Source: Rhizobium sp. CSW-27
Lineage (GTDB): Bacteria > Pseudomonadota > Alphaproteobacteria > Rhizobiales > Rhizobiaceae
DNA: 64,000 nt
Direction of reading: 5' to 3'
Assembly: GCF_018760785.1 (NCBI RefSeq)
Contig: NZ_JAHHZO010000007.1
Span: forward strand, 1-64,000
Shown here: positions 43,066 through 52,250 of the stretch, one piece after another
Layout of the letters: each line of letters opens with the position of its first letter
Position numbering within the stretch: the stretch's first letter is position 1
Translations under genes and position numbers: made by a program
The notes under the pieces: generated by a model
The model's database searches: none
Told to the model about the DNA's origin: nothing
The model's input: only the letters and a program-made list of their open reading frames with translations

Positions 43066-44553
43066 TCAGAAACCGCGGTCCGAACCCAAAGCGTTGCCCG
43101 GCACCCAGATGCCGTGGAAGCCTTCATGCACGCGGCAGGGGAATTTCAGGATGGCGACCGGCCCCTTCGCGAGGTTGCGGGCATCGAGAATGACGAGATC
43201 GGTGCGGTTTTCCGCGCGGCGGCCGACCATGGTCATCAGCCAGCCGTCGCCTTCCTCCGCATCCGGGCTGCGCGGCACGAAGCAGGGTTCTTCGGGCGAG
43301 GAATCCGGTCCGGCGTAGAAGAGTTCGATCTTGCCGGTCTCCTCGTCGAAATGGCCAAGGCAGGTGAAGGGCGGGCCCTTCGGGCCGGGCGGCAGCATCG
43401 GCCAGCGGGCCGGATGATTGGTGCCAAACCAGAAATGGCGCGTGCGGCGCATGGAAAAGCGCGGATCGACCACCGGCATCTCGCCGATGTGGTTGATGAA
43501 ACGCTCCACCGTGACGTCGCCGCCCTTGGTGGAGAGATCGACGATCCAGCGTTCGCCAAACGGCGGCAGTTCGTGCGCATGCGGGTTGTGAATATCCGGG
43601 AACTGGCTGAGCCAGCCGGATTCGTTGACGAAATGATCGAGCACCAGCCGGCTGCCGTCATCCCAGGCATTGAAGGTATGCGTCTGCATGGCGATCTTGG
43701 GCGCCGTGTACCAGCGGATGGCGGAAACACCCTGGTCACGCGGGATGACCGCGATATAGGTCTGCTTCTGGTTGTCCCAGTGCCAGTAGGATTCGCCCTT
43801 TTTCACCCGGTCCCATTCGCAGACCATCGGGCAGATGACGAAGGCGATGAAATTGCGCGACACCAGGAAGTCATGCACCATCGAGCAATAGGGGGCCTTG
43901 AAGCGTTCGGTGCGGGTGAACTGCCCTTCCTTGTCTATGGAATAGACCTCGATCTCGTCGCTGGCGATGCCCTCACAGTTATAGGCAAAGGCAACGCATT
44001 CCCCGGTCACGGGGTCGATTTTCGGATGGGCGGTGAAGGTGCGGCTTTTCAGCTGGCCGCCGAAATCCACTTCGCCGCGCGTGGTCAGATCGTTGGGATC
44101 AAGCTCGTAGGGACGGCCGGATTCCTTCAGCGCATAGAGCTTGCCGTGATGCCAGAGTACAGACGTATTGGCCGTGTTGGCATCCTCGCCGCTCACTTCC
44201 GGGCTATCGGTGAAGGGATTGCGATAGGCGCCGAAAAGAGCACGGCGGGCAGCCCGCTCCAGCTGGAACTTGCGGGTGCGCACATAGCGCATCGTCAGGT
44301 CCGCATGACCGTTCTGGATGCGCACGGAATGCACCATGCCGTCGCCGTTCAGGAAGATGTCCTTGCCGTGCAGCGGCGGATAGGTGTGGTCGGCGCTGTT
44401 GCGGATATACATTCCTTCAAGCTCGGAGGGAATGCGGCCGATTACTTCAAGATCGTGCACTTCGCCTTCGATGCGCACCGGCGCGGCATAACCGTTGAAT
44501 ACGACGTCATCCGGGAATTGCAGCCCCGGGGGCAGATTGACATGCTGGTTCAT
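43066..44553 (-). CDS. Carotenoid-oxygenase family dioxygenase (lignostilbene-dioxygenase type)
   Basis: A 495-aa seven-bladed propeller enzyme. The four iron-binding histidines are visible: H176 (FTAHPKID), H227 (SMVHDFLV), H292 (MQTHTFNAW) and H480 (EGFHGIW). There is no signal peptide. The family cleaves a double bond in carotenoids or stilbenoids. In this operon of aromatic-ring enzymes a stilbene or cinnamate-type substrate is more likely than a carotenoid, by inference. Confidence 0.92.
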   Translation of the reverse strand: MNQHVNLPPGLQFPDDVVFNGYAAPVRIEGEVHDLEVIGRIPSELEGMYIRNSADHTYPPLHGKDIFLNGDGMVHSVRIQNGHADLTMRYVRTRKFQLERAARRALFGAYRNPFTDSPEVSGEDANTANTSVLWHHGKLYALKESGRPYELDPNDLTTRGEVDFGGQLKSRTFTAHPKIDPVTGECVAFAYNCEGIASDEIEVYSIDKEGQFTRTERFKAPYCSMVHDFLVSRNFIAFVICPMVCEWDRVKKGESYWHWDNQKQTYIAVIPRDQGVSAIRWYTAPKIAMQTHTFNAWDDGSRLVLDHFVNESGWLSQFPDIHNPHAHELPPFGERWIVDLSTKGGDVTVERFINHIGEMPVVDPRFSMRRTRHFWFGTNHPARWPMLPPGPKGPPFTCLGHFDEETGKIELFYAGPDSSPEEPCFVPRSPDAEEGDGWLMTMVGRRAENRTDLVILDARNLAKGPVAILKFPCRVHEGFHGIWVPGNALGSDRGF

Positions 44554-44588
44554 GATGATCCTCCATCAGGTTATCGGAGAGGGTGATG

Positions 44589-45776
44589 TCAGGCCGCTGC
44601 CATGGCCGGCTTCGCCGCCGTCCGCGCCAGGTCCCGACGCACCAGGAGCACGGCAGTGATGGCAATGGCGGCAAAGCAGGTGACGGAAAGGCCAAGGCCG
44701 CGGTAGCCGACAGCCGCAACGATCATGCCGCCAAGCACCGGCCCCATGGCCGATCCGAACATCATCATCGCAGGCGTCGCCGCCACGGCCCGGCCGGTCG
44801 TGTCGATGCGGCACAGCAGGCCAAACAGGAAGGTGTGCGTGAAGATGACGAGCGACACGTAAAATACCGCCGGCACCGCATAGGATGCGAAGGCCGTGGA
44901 ACCCGTCATGCTGAGAGCGCAGACCGCCTGCAGAAGCGGACCGGCAACGCCCACCGCAATCGGTGACAGGTGCTTCTGCAAGACAGCCGCCAGCACGCCC
45001 GGCACGAGGTTGACGAACCCCATCACCACCAGGATCAACTGGACGCGCTCCATGCCAAAGCCATTGTCCATCCCGATCCGCTCGACGAAGGAGAAGACCG
45101 TCGACTGGTTGAGTGTCAGACAGATGACGGTGAGGATCATCAGCCAGGCGGCCCTGGGCAGCGGTCGGCGCGCGGTCTCGCGGCTCGCCCCGCTGTCGGT
45201 TGCCGCCGGAGGCGTCACCTTCGGAAACAGCGCCAGGGAAACGAGGGCGGCAAGCCCCATGGTCGCACCCATGCCCTGGAACAGAACCTGTCCGCCCAGC
45301 TTTGCAATCAGCCCCGGCAGGACGGCAAACATGGCAATGGCAAGCAGGCCGAGCGTGACGTTGACCACCCCGAACAGGCGGTGCGGATTGGTCGTCAGGC
45401 CGATCGTGCCGTGCGTGACGGAGAGGGCCGCGCCTGCGCCAAGCCCGGCAATCGCATGCAGCAGCAGGAAGGGATAGACGTCGACGGCCGGCGCCTTCAG
45501 CCAGGATGCGACCAGAAAGGCGCAGGCCGAGACGGCAAAGCCGCCGGGCACGACGATGCGGTGCGGCAGGCGGTTGAACCGCGGCGCAAAGATGGCGCTC
45601 GCCGCCACCACGCCAGCCAGAAAGGTGGTGACGACCAGACCCGCCTGGGGTGCCGTCAGACCGTAGAAATTCATCAGGCTGCCGACCCACAGCGGCAGTG
45701 CCGCCAGATCGATCATGCCTGCCATGTGGCAGAGGCTCAGCGTCGTGTAGCTGGCCATGCTGTTCAGCTTGTTCAT
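44589..45776 (-). CDS. MFS transporter
   Basis: A 395-aa inner-membrane protein with about 12 predicted helices in two halves, separated by a polar loop near residues 190-205. It starts MNKLNSMASYTTLSLCHMAG with CGGAGGAG before the ATG. As first gene of the operon with the oxygenase it is the probable uptake (or efflux) system for the aromatic substrate. A 36-nt gap separates it from the oxygenase gene. Confidence 0.9.
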   Translation of the reverse strand: MNKLNSMASYTTLSLCHMAGMIDLAALPLWVGSLMNFYGLTAPQAGLVVTTFLAGVVAASAIFAPRFNRLPHRIVVPGGFAVSACAFLVASWLKAPAVDVYPFLLLHAIAGLGAGAALSVTHGTIGLTTNPHRLFGVVNVTLGLLAIAMFAVLPGLIAKLGGQVLFQGMGATMGLAALVSLALFPKVTPPAATDSGASRETARRPLPRAAWLMILTVICLTLNQSTVFSFVERIGMDNGFGMERVQLILVVMGFVNLVPGVLAAVLQKHLSPIAVGVAGPLLQAVCALSMTGSTAFASYAVPAVFYVSLVIFTHTFLFGLLCRIDTTGRAVAATPAMMMFGSAMGPVLGGMIVAAVGYRGLGLSVTCFAAIAITAVLLVRRDLARTAAKPAMAAA

Positions 45777-45950
45777 GTGCTCCTCCGTTGACCGATGGGG
45801 CTGCGGCGACGGCGGATCGACCTTCGACCTGGCGATCCTCACGTGCACGAAACTCCGGCCCGTCCGGCTTCTCCTCCCGCCGGCCCGTGACCTGTCGCAA
45901 ACTTAGCTTTCGTCAAATAACCAAGGAAACAGATTGTATTCATCCAAACC

Positions 45951-45966
45951 ATTGATAGTATCGATA
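45951..45966. promoter_or_regulatory. LysR-type box between the MFS and lysR genes
   Basis: ATTGATAGTATCGAT (45951-45965) is an imperfect inverted repeat that includes the T-N11-A pattern. It lies in the 212-bp divergent control region, 23 nt before the lysR ATG. Confidence 0.45.
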
Positions 45967-45988
45967 CCAGGCGGAAGAGGAGGCAGGC

Positions 45989-46909
45989 ATGCGGCTGGAC
46001 CGGTTTGATCTCAACCTTCTGGTGGTTCTCGACGTGCTGCTGGAGGAACGGAACGTGACGCGGGCGAGCGAACGCCTGCATATCGGCCAGTCGGCCACCA
46101 GCGCGGCGCTGGGCCGTCTGCGCGACTATTTCGGCGACAGCCTACTGGTGCAGGTGGGACGGCGCATGGAACTGACGCCGCTGGCACAGAGCCTTGTGGC
46201 ACCGGTGCGCGATGCCCTGATGCGGGCGCGTTCGGCGATCGCCATTCGGCCGGTCTTCGAGCCGGCATCGGTGTCGCGCAGTTTCTCGGTTGCCGCCTCG
46301 GATTACATGATGGACGTGCTGCTTGCCGAAGTGGTGCGCGGGCTTGCCGCCACCGCGCCCGGCATGCGCCTTGATATCCGCCGCGCGCCGCTGGAGGTGA
46401 TCGAGGTCTTCGAACGGGGCATGATCGACGTGCTGATCATTCCGGAACAATATGCCAGCCGCCTGCAGCATCCGCAGGTGGAGGTGCTGCGCGACGAGCA
46501 TGTCTGCATGATGTGCGCCGAGGCGGCCCGCGACATCGCCGCCCTGACGATGGACGCCTATCTCGATCGCGGCCACGTGTCGATCCGGCTGGGCGACGAA
46601 ACGAGCCTGGCCTTCGAGGAATGGTTCCTGCCGCGCTATGGCCGGCAGCGCCGTGTTGAATGCACCATCGACCAGTTCAGCATCGCACCGCTTCTGGTGA
46701 TGGGAACCGAGCGCATCGTCACCATGCACCGCCGCATGGCCGAGGAGATGGCGCGGCGCTTTCCCGTGCGGCTGTTTGCAGCCCCCTTCGACATGCAGCC
46801 TGTCTGCGAAGTGATGGTGTGGCCGCGCTACCTGGACGAGGACCCGTCGCATCGCTGGCTGCGCGGCGCCATTCTGGAGGCGGCCCGCGCACCGCGAGAC
46901 GGCAACTGA
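45989..46909 (+). CDS. LysR-family transcriptional regulator (NodD-like subgroup)
   Basis: A 306-aa protein. The winged HTH (about 7-65) reads LNLLVVLDVLLEERNVTRASERLHIGQSATSAALGRLR, followed by a substrate-binding domain (about 92-300). The opening MRLDRFDLNLLV and the weakly conserved effector domain resemble the NodD/NahR group, which senses aromatic compounds. It is divergent from the MFS-oxygenase operon and probably activates it. Confidence 0.9.
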   Translation: MRLDRFDLNLLVVLDVLLEERNVTRASERLHIGQSATSAALGRLRDYFGDSLLVQVGRRMELTPLAQSLVAPVRDALMRARSAIAIRPVFEPASVSRSFSVAASDYMMDVLLAEVVRGLAATAPGMRLDIRRAPLEVIEVFERGMIDVLIIPEQYASRLQHPQVEVLRDEHVCMMCAEAARDIAALTMDAYLDRGHVSIRLGDETSLAFEEWFLPRYGRQRRVECTIDQFSIAPLLVMGTERIVTMHRRMAEEMARRFPVRLFAAPFDMQPVCEVMVWPRYLDEDPSHRWLRGAILEAARAPRDGN

Positions 46910-47053
46910 CCGGCGGGGGTAACGGGCATCTGCTGCACAACATCCGTGCACACGCATGCAAGAAGATAGCCTCAAATCCGACTGATATCCTGCGAGACAG
47001 TCGCAGAACTCCTGGTGTGCAGCCCATGTAAGAGATCCAGATGGCGGATAAAT

Positions 47054-47071
47054 TTTGCACATAGGTGCAAA
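47054..47071. promoter_or_regulatory. Palindromic operator upstream of the Fbp/Afu-type ABC operon
   Basis: TTTGCACATAGGTGCAAA has 7-bp perfect arms and a 4-nt spacer. It lies about 107 nt before the permease start in a 268-bp gap without a gene. It is the best target for the LacI-type regulator encoded at the end of this operon. Confidence 0.55.
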
Positions 47072-47177
47072 TTGTCATCGCCCTGTCATCTCGCGGCCTT
47101 AACCGTCCCTCGACCGGCGGACGAAGGAAGACGCCCTGCCGCTCGAGATGTTTGACACGAAGAGAAGGAGCCGGAGG

Positions 47178-49004
47178 ATGGTACATGCGCTGGAACCCAC
47201 CGCTCGCCATCCGGCACCGCTTCAACGTCTTGCACGCATGGTCGCCGTCATGCGGCACGAGCCGGCACTGGCCATCGGCGCTGTTCTGACCCTTGCCTTT
47301 GCTTATCTGATCGTTGCGCCGGTGGTTTCGATCCTGCTGCAGGCGGTCGTGGTGCAGCCGGGGGATTCGGCCCGCCTGCATCAGGGGGAGGGGGCATTCA
47401 CCCTCTATTATCTCGCCCGCGCCTTTGCCTCGCGCATGTCCGGCATCCTGCTCTGGGGACCGCTCGTCCATACGCTGACCATTGCCGCGGGCACCGTGGC
47501 ACTGTCGGTCAGCCTTGGCGTCGTGCTCGCCTGGCTGGTCAACCGGACGGATCTCGTCGGCCGCGGCTGGTTCGCCACAGCCCTCGTCGTGCCCTTCATG
47601 CTGCCCACCTGGACCTTTGCGCTGGCCTGGACCACCATCTTCAAGAACGGCGTCGTGGGCGGTCAGCCGGGCTGGCTGCAGGCCATGGGTTTTGCGACGC
47701 CCAACTGGCTGGCCTATGGCACGCTGCCGATCATTGTGATCCTGGTGCTGCATTACACGCCGCTGGTCGTCCTGATCGTCGGCAATGCGCTGCACCGGCT
47801 CGACGTGCAGATGGAGGAATGCGCCCGCATCCTCGGCGCAGGCCCGCGAATGATCGCCTTCTCCATCGTGCTGCCGCTGGTTCGCCCCGCGCTTTTGTCC
47901 GCGGCGCTGCTGATCTTTGCCGATTGCATCGGCGAATTCGCGGTGCCCTATATTCTCGGCCTGCCGGTCAATTACGACACGCTGTCGACCGGGCTCTACC
48001 GGGCGCTTTCCTCACGCCAGACAGGGGTCGCCGCGGTGCTCGCCGGCGCGATCATGATCATGGGTGTCGTCACGCTGATGATCGACCTGCGGATGATGCG
48101 CGAGGCGCGCCGTTTCGTCACCGTCGGCGGCAAGGGCGGCCTGCAGCGCCGCCAGTCGCTCGGCCGGCTGCGGCATCTGGCGGCTCTGCTGCCGGCCGCC
48201 GTGGTGCTGATCGGCGTGGCGTTGCCGTTGCTGACGCTGTTTCTTTCCACCGTGATGATCCTGCCCGGCCGCTTCACGCCGGATAATTTCACCCTCGACT
48301 TCTGGATTGGCAGCAACCTGCATACGGTCGCGCTGCGCAATGGCATCCTGCTGACACCGGAATTCTGGGCTGCCGCCTGGAATACCGTGCGCATCGTCGG
48401 CATTGCCGCGGCCATTTCCGGCACGCTCGGCCTGCTGGTCGGTTATGCGGTGCTCAGAAGCCCGGTGCGGCTGATCGGCCAGGTGCTGCGGCAGATCACC
48501 TTCCTGCCTTATCTGGTGCCGGGCATCGCTTTTGCCGCCGCCTTCCTGTCATTGTTTGCCGTCAGCCGCGGACCGATCCCGGCGCTTTACGGTACGCCCT
48601 TCATCCTGATCCTGGCGCTGGTGGCGGAAAACATGCCCTTTGCCAGCCGTTCCGGCATTGCGGCCATGACCCAGCTCGGCCGCGAGCCGGAAGAGGCGGC
48701 GCGCGTTGCGGGCGCCGGTTTCCTCACCCGCATGCGCCGCATCGTCATCCCGATCCAGGCCGGGCCGCTCGCAACCGCAATCCTGCTGCCCTTCATCTCG
48801 GGCATCAAGGGCGTCAGCCTCTTCGTCATCCTGGCCGTGCCGGCCACCGACGTGCTGACCACCTATTCGCTGCGCCTGCTGGATTACAACTACGATCAGG
48901 CCGCCAATGCGGTGGTGCTGATGATCGCCCTGATTGCCTGGCTTGGAACCGTGCTGATCCAGCGGATCTGCGGCACGGGACTTGCCCGCGGACTGGAGAG
49001 CTGA
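47178..49004 (+). CDS. ABC transporter permease, duplicated fused type (FbpB/AfuB-like)
   Basis: A 608-aa protein with about 12 helices, made of two permease modules (about 30-320 and 335-600). Each has its own EAA loop: EECARILGAGPRMIAFSIVLPL in the first, EEAARVAGAGFLTRMRRIVIPI in the second. This fusion is typical of ferric-iron, hexose-phosphate (Afu) and phosphonate importers. The ATG at 47178 follows AAGGAG; an ATG ten codons upstream has no ribosome site. First gene of a six-gene operon. Confidence 0.92.
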   Translation: MVHALEPTARHPAPLQRLARMVAVMRHEPALAIGAVLTLAFAYLIVAPVVSILLQAVVVQPGDSARLHQGEGAFTLYYLARAFASRMSGILLWGPLVHTLTIAAGTVALSVSLGVVLAWLVNRTDLVGRGWFATALVVPFMLPTWTFALAWTTIFKNGVVGGQPGWLQAMGFATPNWLAYGTLPIIVILVLHYTPLVVLIVGNALHRLDVQMEECARILGAGPRMIAFSIVLPLVRPALLSAALLIFADCIGEFAVPYILGLPVNYDTLSTGLYRALSSRQTGVAAVLAGAIMIMGVVTLMIDLRMMREARRFVTVGGKGGLQRRQSLGRLRHLAALLPAAVVLIGVALPLLTLFLSTVMILPGRFTPDNFTLDFWIGSNLHTVALRNGILLTPEFWAAAWNTVRIVGIAAAISGTLGLLVGYAVLRSPVRLIGQVLRQITFLPYLVPGIAFAAAFLSLFAVSRGPIPALYGTPFILILALVAENMPFASRSGIAAMTQLGREPEEAARVAGAGFLTRMRRIVIPIQAGPLATAILLPFISGIKGVSLFVILAVPATDVLTTYSLRLLDYNYDQAANAVVLMIALIAWLGTVLIQRICGTGLARGLES

Positions 49005-49005
49005 C

Positions 49006-50115
49006 ATGCCGGACATCCTTCTTCAAGGCCTGACCAAGACCTATGGCAAGGGCGCGGCCCCTGCCGTCGACGGCGTCAGCCTCACCGTGCCGCACGGCGA
49101 ATTTCTGTGCCTGCTCGGCCCTTCCGGTTGCGGCAAGACGACGATCCTGCGGATGATCGCCGGCATCGAGCACGCCACGGGCGGCACCATCCTGATGGAT
49201 GGCGAGGCGGTCGACAGTGTCGATCAGGCGCGTTTCGTGCCGCCGGAGCGCCGCCGCGTTGGCCTCGTCTTCCAGAACTATGCGCTCTGGCCGCACATGA
49301 CGGTGGCGCGCAATGTGGATTTCGGCCTGCGCCTGCAGAATGTCTCGCCCGCCGAGCGCGAGGCGCGTTGCCGCGACGTGATGACCAAGCTGAAGATCGC
49401 CGACTATGCGGAGCGTTATCCGGCCCAATTGTCCGGTGGGCAGCAGCAGCGCGTGGCGCTTGCCCGCATGCTGGCGATCAACCCGGATGTCCTGCTGCTT
49501 GACGAGCCGCTCTCCAATCTTGATGCGGCCCTGCGCCTGGAGATGCGCGCCGAACTGCGGCGCATTCACGAAACCTTCGGCACGACGATCATCTTCGTCA
49601 GCCATGATCAGTGGGAGGCAATGACGCTGGCGAGCACCATTGCCGTGATGGATCGCGGCCGCCTGCAACAGGTTGGCTCGCCTGACGAGATCTATGCCCG
49701 TCCCGCCAATCGCTTCGTCGCCGAGTTCATCGGCAATCCGCGCATCAACATGGTGAACCTCGCGGACACGCCGGCAAGGGCAGGGGAGAGCGTTGCGGCC
49801 CATCTTGCCGCGCGCCTTCCGCAGGCCGCGGGCGCAAGCGTCTGCGGCATCCGCCCGGAGGAAATCCGGCTCGTCCCTGAAGTTTCCGGCGATGCGCTGT
49901 GCGTCACCGTCGCCGGCATCATGCCGACCGGCGGCAGCTGGGTGATCGAACTGGCGCATGGCGCCGATCGCCTGTTTTTCTCCACCCAGAGCCGCCCGAA
50001 GGTGAAGCCCGGCGAACGGATCGGCTGCCTGCTGCCCGACGAGGCGCTGCACCTGTTCGACGCCGAGGGCCGGCGTCTTGCCATTCCCGGCTACGGCCTC
50101 TGCGAAGCCGCCTGA
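49006..50115 (+). CDS. ABC transporter ATPase (Fbp/Afu/PotA-like)
   Basis: A 369-aa nucleotide-binding subunit with Walker A GPSGCGKTT (38-46), signature LSGGQQQR, Walker B VLLLDEPLSNLD and H-loop SHDQWEA. The C-terminal TOBE domain (about 280-350) carries GIRPEEIRLVPE. The start lies 1 nt after the permease stop. Confidence 0.94.
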   Translation: MPDILLQGLTKTYGKGAAPAVDGVSLTVPHGEFLCLLGPSGCGKTTILRMIAGIEHATGGTILMDGEAVDSVDQARFVPPERRRVGLVFQNYALWPHMTVARNVDFGLRLQNVSPAEREARCRDVMTKLKIADYAERYPAQLSGGQQQRVALARMLAINPDVLLLDEPLSNLDAALRLEMRAELRRIHETFGTTIIFVSHDQWEAMTLASTIAVMDRGRLQQVGSPDEIYARPANRFVAEFIGNPRINMVNLADTPARAGESVAAHLAARLPQAAGASVCGIRPEEIRLVPEVSGDALCVTVAGIMPTGGSWVIELAHGADRLFFSTQSRPKVKPGERIGCLLPDEALHLFDAEGRRLAIPGYGLCEAA

Positions 50116-50201
50116 CACGGTGGCCGCGGCAGGCCGCGGTCGCCAGCATGCCTGGCCGAACATCCGGTCAGTCCCCTTTTCAACCTCAACGGAAGACGAC
50201 C

Positions 50202-51314
50202 ATGACCTTTTCCATGAAGACCAGCCTTCTGGCATTCGCGGCCTGCCTTTCCGCCGTTTCCGGCGCAACGGCCGCCGAACCTTTCGATCTCGACGCATTG
50301 ATCGCCGCCGCCCGCAAGGAAGGCCCGATCCATGTCTACGACTCCACCGGCAAGATCGTCGAACAGGCCAAGGCCTTTTCCGCCAAGTATGGCGTGCAGG
50401 CGATCGGCACCAAAGCCAAGGCGCCGGATATCCTCGAAATCGTCAGCCGCGAGGCGCAGGCCAAGAACGTGCAGGCCGATGTCGCAATCATCTCCGATGC
50501 CCCGGCCGCCCAGGAACAGCTGATCGCCAAGGGCTATGCGACGAGCTGGGTACCCGGTGATCTCGCCGCCGACATTCCGGCCACCTACCAGAACCCGCTG
50601 ACCGTGATCCTGGCGCCGAATGTCTGGACCTACAACACGGCGCTGAACGCGTCGTGCCCGGTCACCAACATCTGGCAGCTGACGGAGCCGAAGTGGAAGG
50701 GCAAGGTCTCGATGCAGGACCCGGTGGGCAAGCCTTCCTATACGGACTGGTTCAACCAGATGGCCAAGCATCACGACAAGGACCTGGCCAAGGCCTATGA
50801 GGCCGAATTCGGCAAGCCGCTGCCGGCCGGCGAGGAAAGCGCCACCGCCGCCTTCGTCAAGGCGCTCGCCGCCAATGGCCCGCTGCTGACAGATTCCGAT
50901 GGTGCGGCAGCCGATGCCGTCGGTGCCCCGGATGTGAAGGAGGCCTTTGTCGGCCTCGTCAGCACCGCCAAGTACCGCGAGAACAAGAACGGCATGAAGC
51001 TCGGCATCTGCGCCGGCCTGCAGCCCTTTGCCGGCTGGAGCTATCCCTCGCTCGGCCTGATTGCCAGCGGCTCGAAGAGCCCGAATGCGGCAAAGCTGTT
51101 CATCCACTACATGATGACCGCCGAGGGCATTGCGCCCCAGGCCGACGACGGCAAGATGTCCACCAATGTCAAGGTGACGCTGCCGGCCGACGAACCCTCC
51201 GGCATCGCCAGGATCAGCAACCAGATCATGGGCTATGACGCCGCGACTGCCGCAGACGACTGGCAGCGCCGGCAGGACTGGCAGGACCTGTGGAGCCTGA
51301 ACTACAAAAAGTGA
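50202..51314 (+). CDS. ABC transporter substrate-binding protein (Fbp/Afu type)
   Basis: A 370-aa periplasmic protein with signal peptide MTFSMKTSLLAFAACLSAVSGATA. The type 2 binding fold is recognisable from YDSTGKIVEQAKAFSAKYG, KAPDILEIVSREAQAKNVQADVAIIS and FAGWSYPSLGLIASGSKSPNAAKLF. It lacks the paired tyrosines expected of classical ferric-binding FbpA, and the neighbouring phosphatases argue for a phosphorylated organic ligand. A hairpin at 51329-51356 follows. Confidence 0.88.
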   Translation: MTFSMKTSLLAFAACLSAVSGATAAEPFDLDALIAAARKEGPIHVYDSTGKIVEQAKAFSAKYGVQAIGTKAKAPDILEIVSREAQAKNVQADVAIISDAPAAQEQLIAKGYATSWVPGDLAADIPATYQNPLTVILAPNVWTYNTALNASCPVTNIWQLTEPKWKGKVSMQDPVGKPSYTDWFNQMAKHHDKDLAKAYEAEFGKPLPAGEESATAAFVKALAANGPLLTDSDGAAADAVGAPDVKEAFVGLVSTAKYRENKNGMKLGICAGLQPFAGWSYPSLGLIASGSKSPNAAKLFIHYMMTAEGIAPQADDGKMSTNVKVTLPADEPSGIARISNQIMGYDAATAADDWQRRQDWQDLWSLNYKK

Positions 51315-51328
51315 TCCCCTTCAGGGAC

Positions 51329-51356
51329 GGGCCGTCCGGAACGCTTCGGGCGGCCC
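51329..51356 (+). terminator. Intercistronic hairpin after the binding-protein gene
   Basis: GGGCCG / CGGCCC stem with an inner CCG/CGG and a short loop, then CTTCAAAA. It may stabilise the upstream mRNA or end part of the transcripts, giving excess binding protein. Confidence 0.5.
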
Positions 51357-51380
51357 TTCAAAATCCGGAAAGACATTCCC

Positions 51381-52226
51381 TTGACCCATACCCAGACCGA
51401 CATCCTGGTGCATGCCCAGAGCGCCGAGCACGAGATGGACCGACGCGAGACCGTGCTGCGTGACATCATCCACAGGGCCGGAGCGCTCGCGCTCTCCTGT
51501 TATCGCAGCCGCAAGCCGGGCGATTTCAGCCTGAAGGGCCGGCAGGATTTTCTTACCGAGGCCGATGGTCTGGTGGAAGCGCATATCCGCGCCGAACTGG
51601 CGATGGCTCTGCCGGACGACGGGCTGCTCGGCGAGGAAACCGGCGGCACGGTGGAGAGGTCGAACCTCTGGGTCGCCGATCCCATCGATGGAACCGCCAA
51701 TTTCGCCCGCGGCATCGATCATTTCTGCGTCTCTATGGCCTTCGTCCGGAAAGGTGTGATGGAACTCGGCGCCACCTTCAATCCCGTGACGGACGAACTC
51801 TATCTTGCAAGGCGCGGCCATGGCGCGACCAAGAACGGCAGACAGCTCTCCATCGCCGCGACGCCGGACCTGGCCCAGGCGACCATCGAGCTCGGCTGGT
51901 CGCCGCGCATCGGCAACGCCGCGTACATGAAAACCTTCGCGGCCATTCTGGAAACCGGCGCCAACATCCGCCGCGGCGCCTCGGGCGCGCTGGCGCTGGC
52001 CTGGGTCGCCGAGGGCCGCACGGATGCCTATATCGAAGCCCATATGAACGCCTGGGATTGTCTGGCGGGCCTGCTGATGGTGCACGAGGCCGGCGGCCGC
52101 ATCGGGCTGTTTCCGGCCTCGCATGCCGCCATTGCCGAAGGCGGCCCGATCATTGCTGCGGCCCCCGCCATCGCGGAAGCGCTTTCAGCGGCAATAGCCA
52201 TGCCGCTTGCTCCGTCTGCTCCCTGA
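51381..52226 (+). CDS. Inositol-monophosphatase-family phosphatase
   Basis: A 281-aa protein with the magnesium-dependent phosphatase motifs GEETGG (84-89), DPIDGTANF (100-108) and the C-terminal AWDCLAGLLMVHEAGG. The family dephosphorylates inositol phosphate, histidinol phosphate, sugar bisphosphates or PAP. The start is TTG with GGAAAG 8 nt upstream. Its place behind a transporter suggests that it acts on the imported phosphate ester. Confidence 0.9.
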   Translation: MTHTQTDILVHAQSAEHEMDRRETVLRDIIHRAGALALSCYRSRKPGDFSLKGRQDFLTEADGLVEAHIRAELAMALPDDGLLGEETGGTVERSNLWVADPIDGTANFARGIDHFCVSMAFVRKGVMELGATFNPVTDELYLARRGHGATKNGRQLSIAATPDLAQATIELGWSPRIGNAAYMKTFAAILETGANIRRGASGALALAWVAEGRTDAYIEAHMNAWDCLAGLLMVHEAGGRIGLFPASHAAIAEGGPIIAAAPAIAEALSAAIAMPLAPSAP

Positions 52227-52250
52227 CCCAATCGAAAGGCCGACAATACA

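Noticed and set aside
50202-51314. Ferric-iron binding protein (FbpA)
   Set aside because: The fold branch fits, but the C-terminal Tyr-Tyr iron ligands are not seen and the operon holds phosphatases rather than iron genes.
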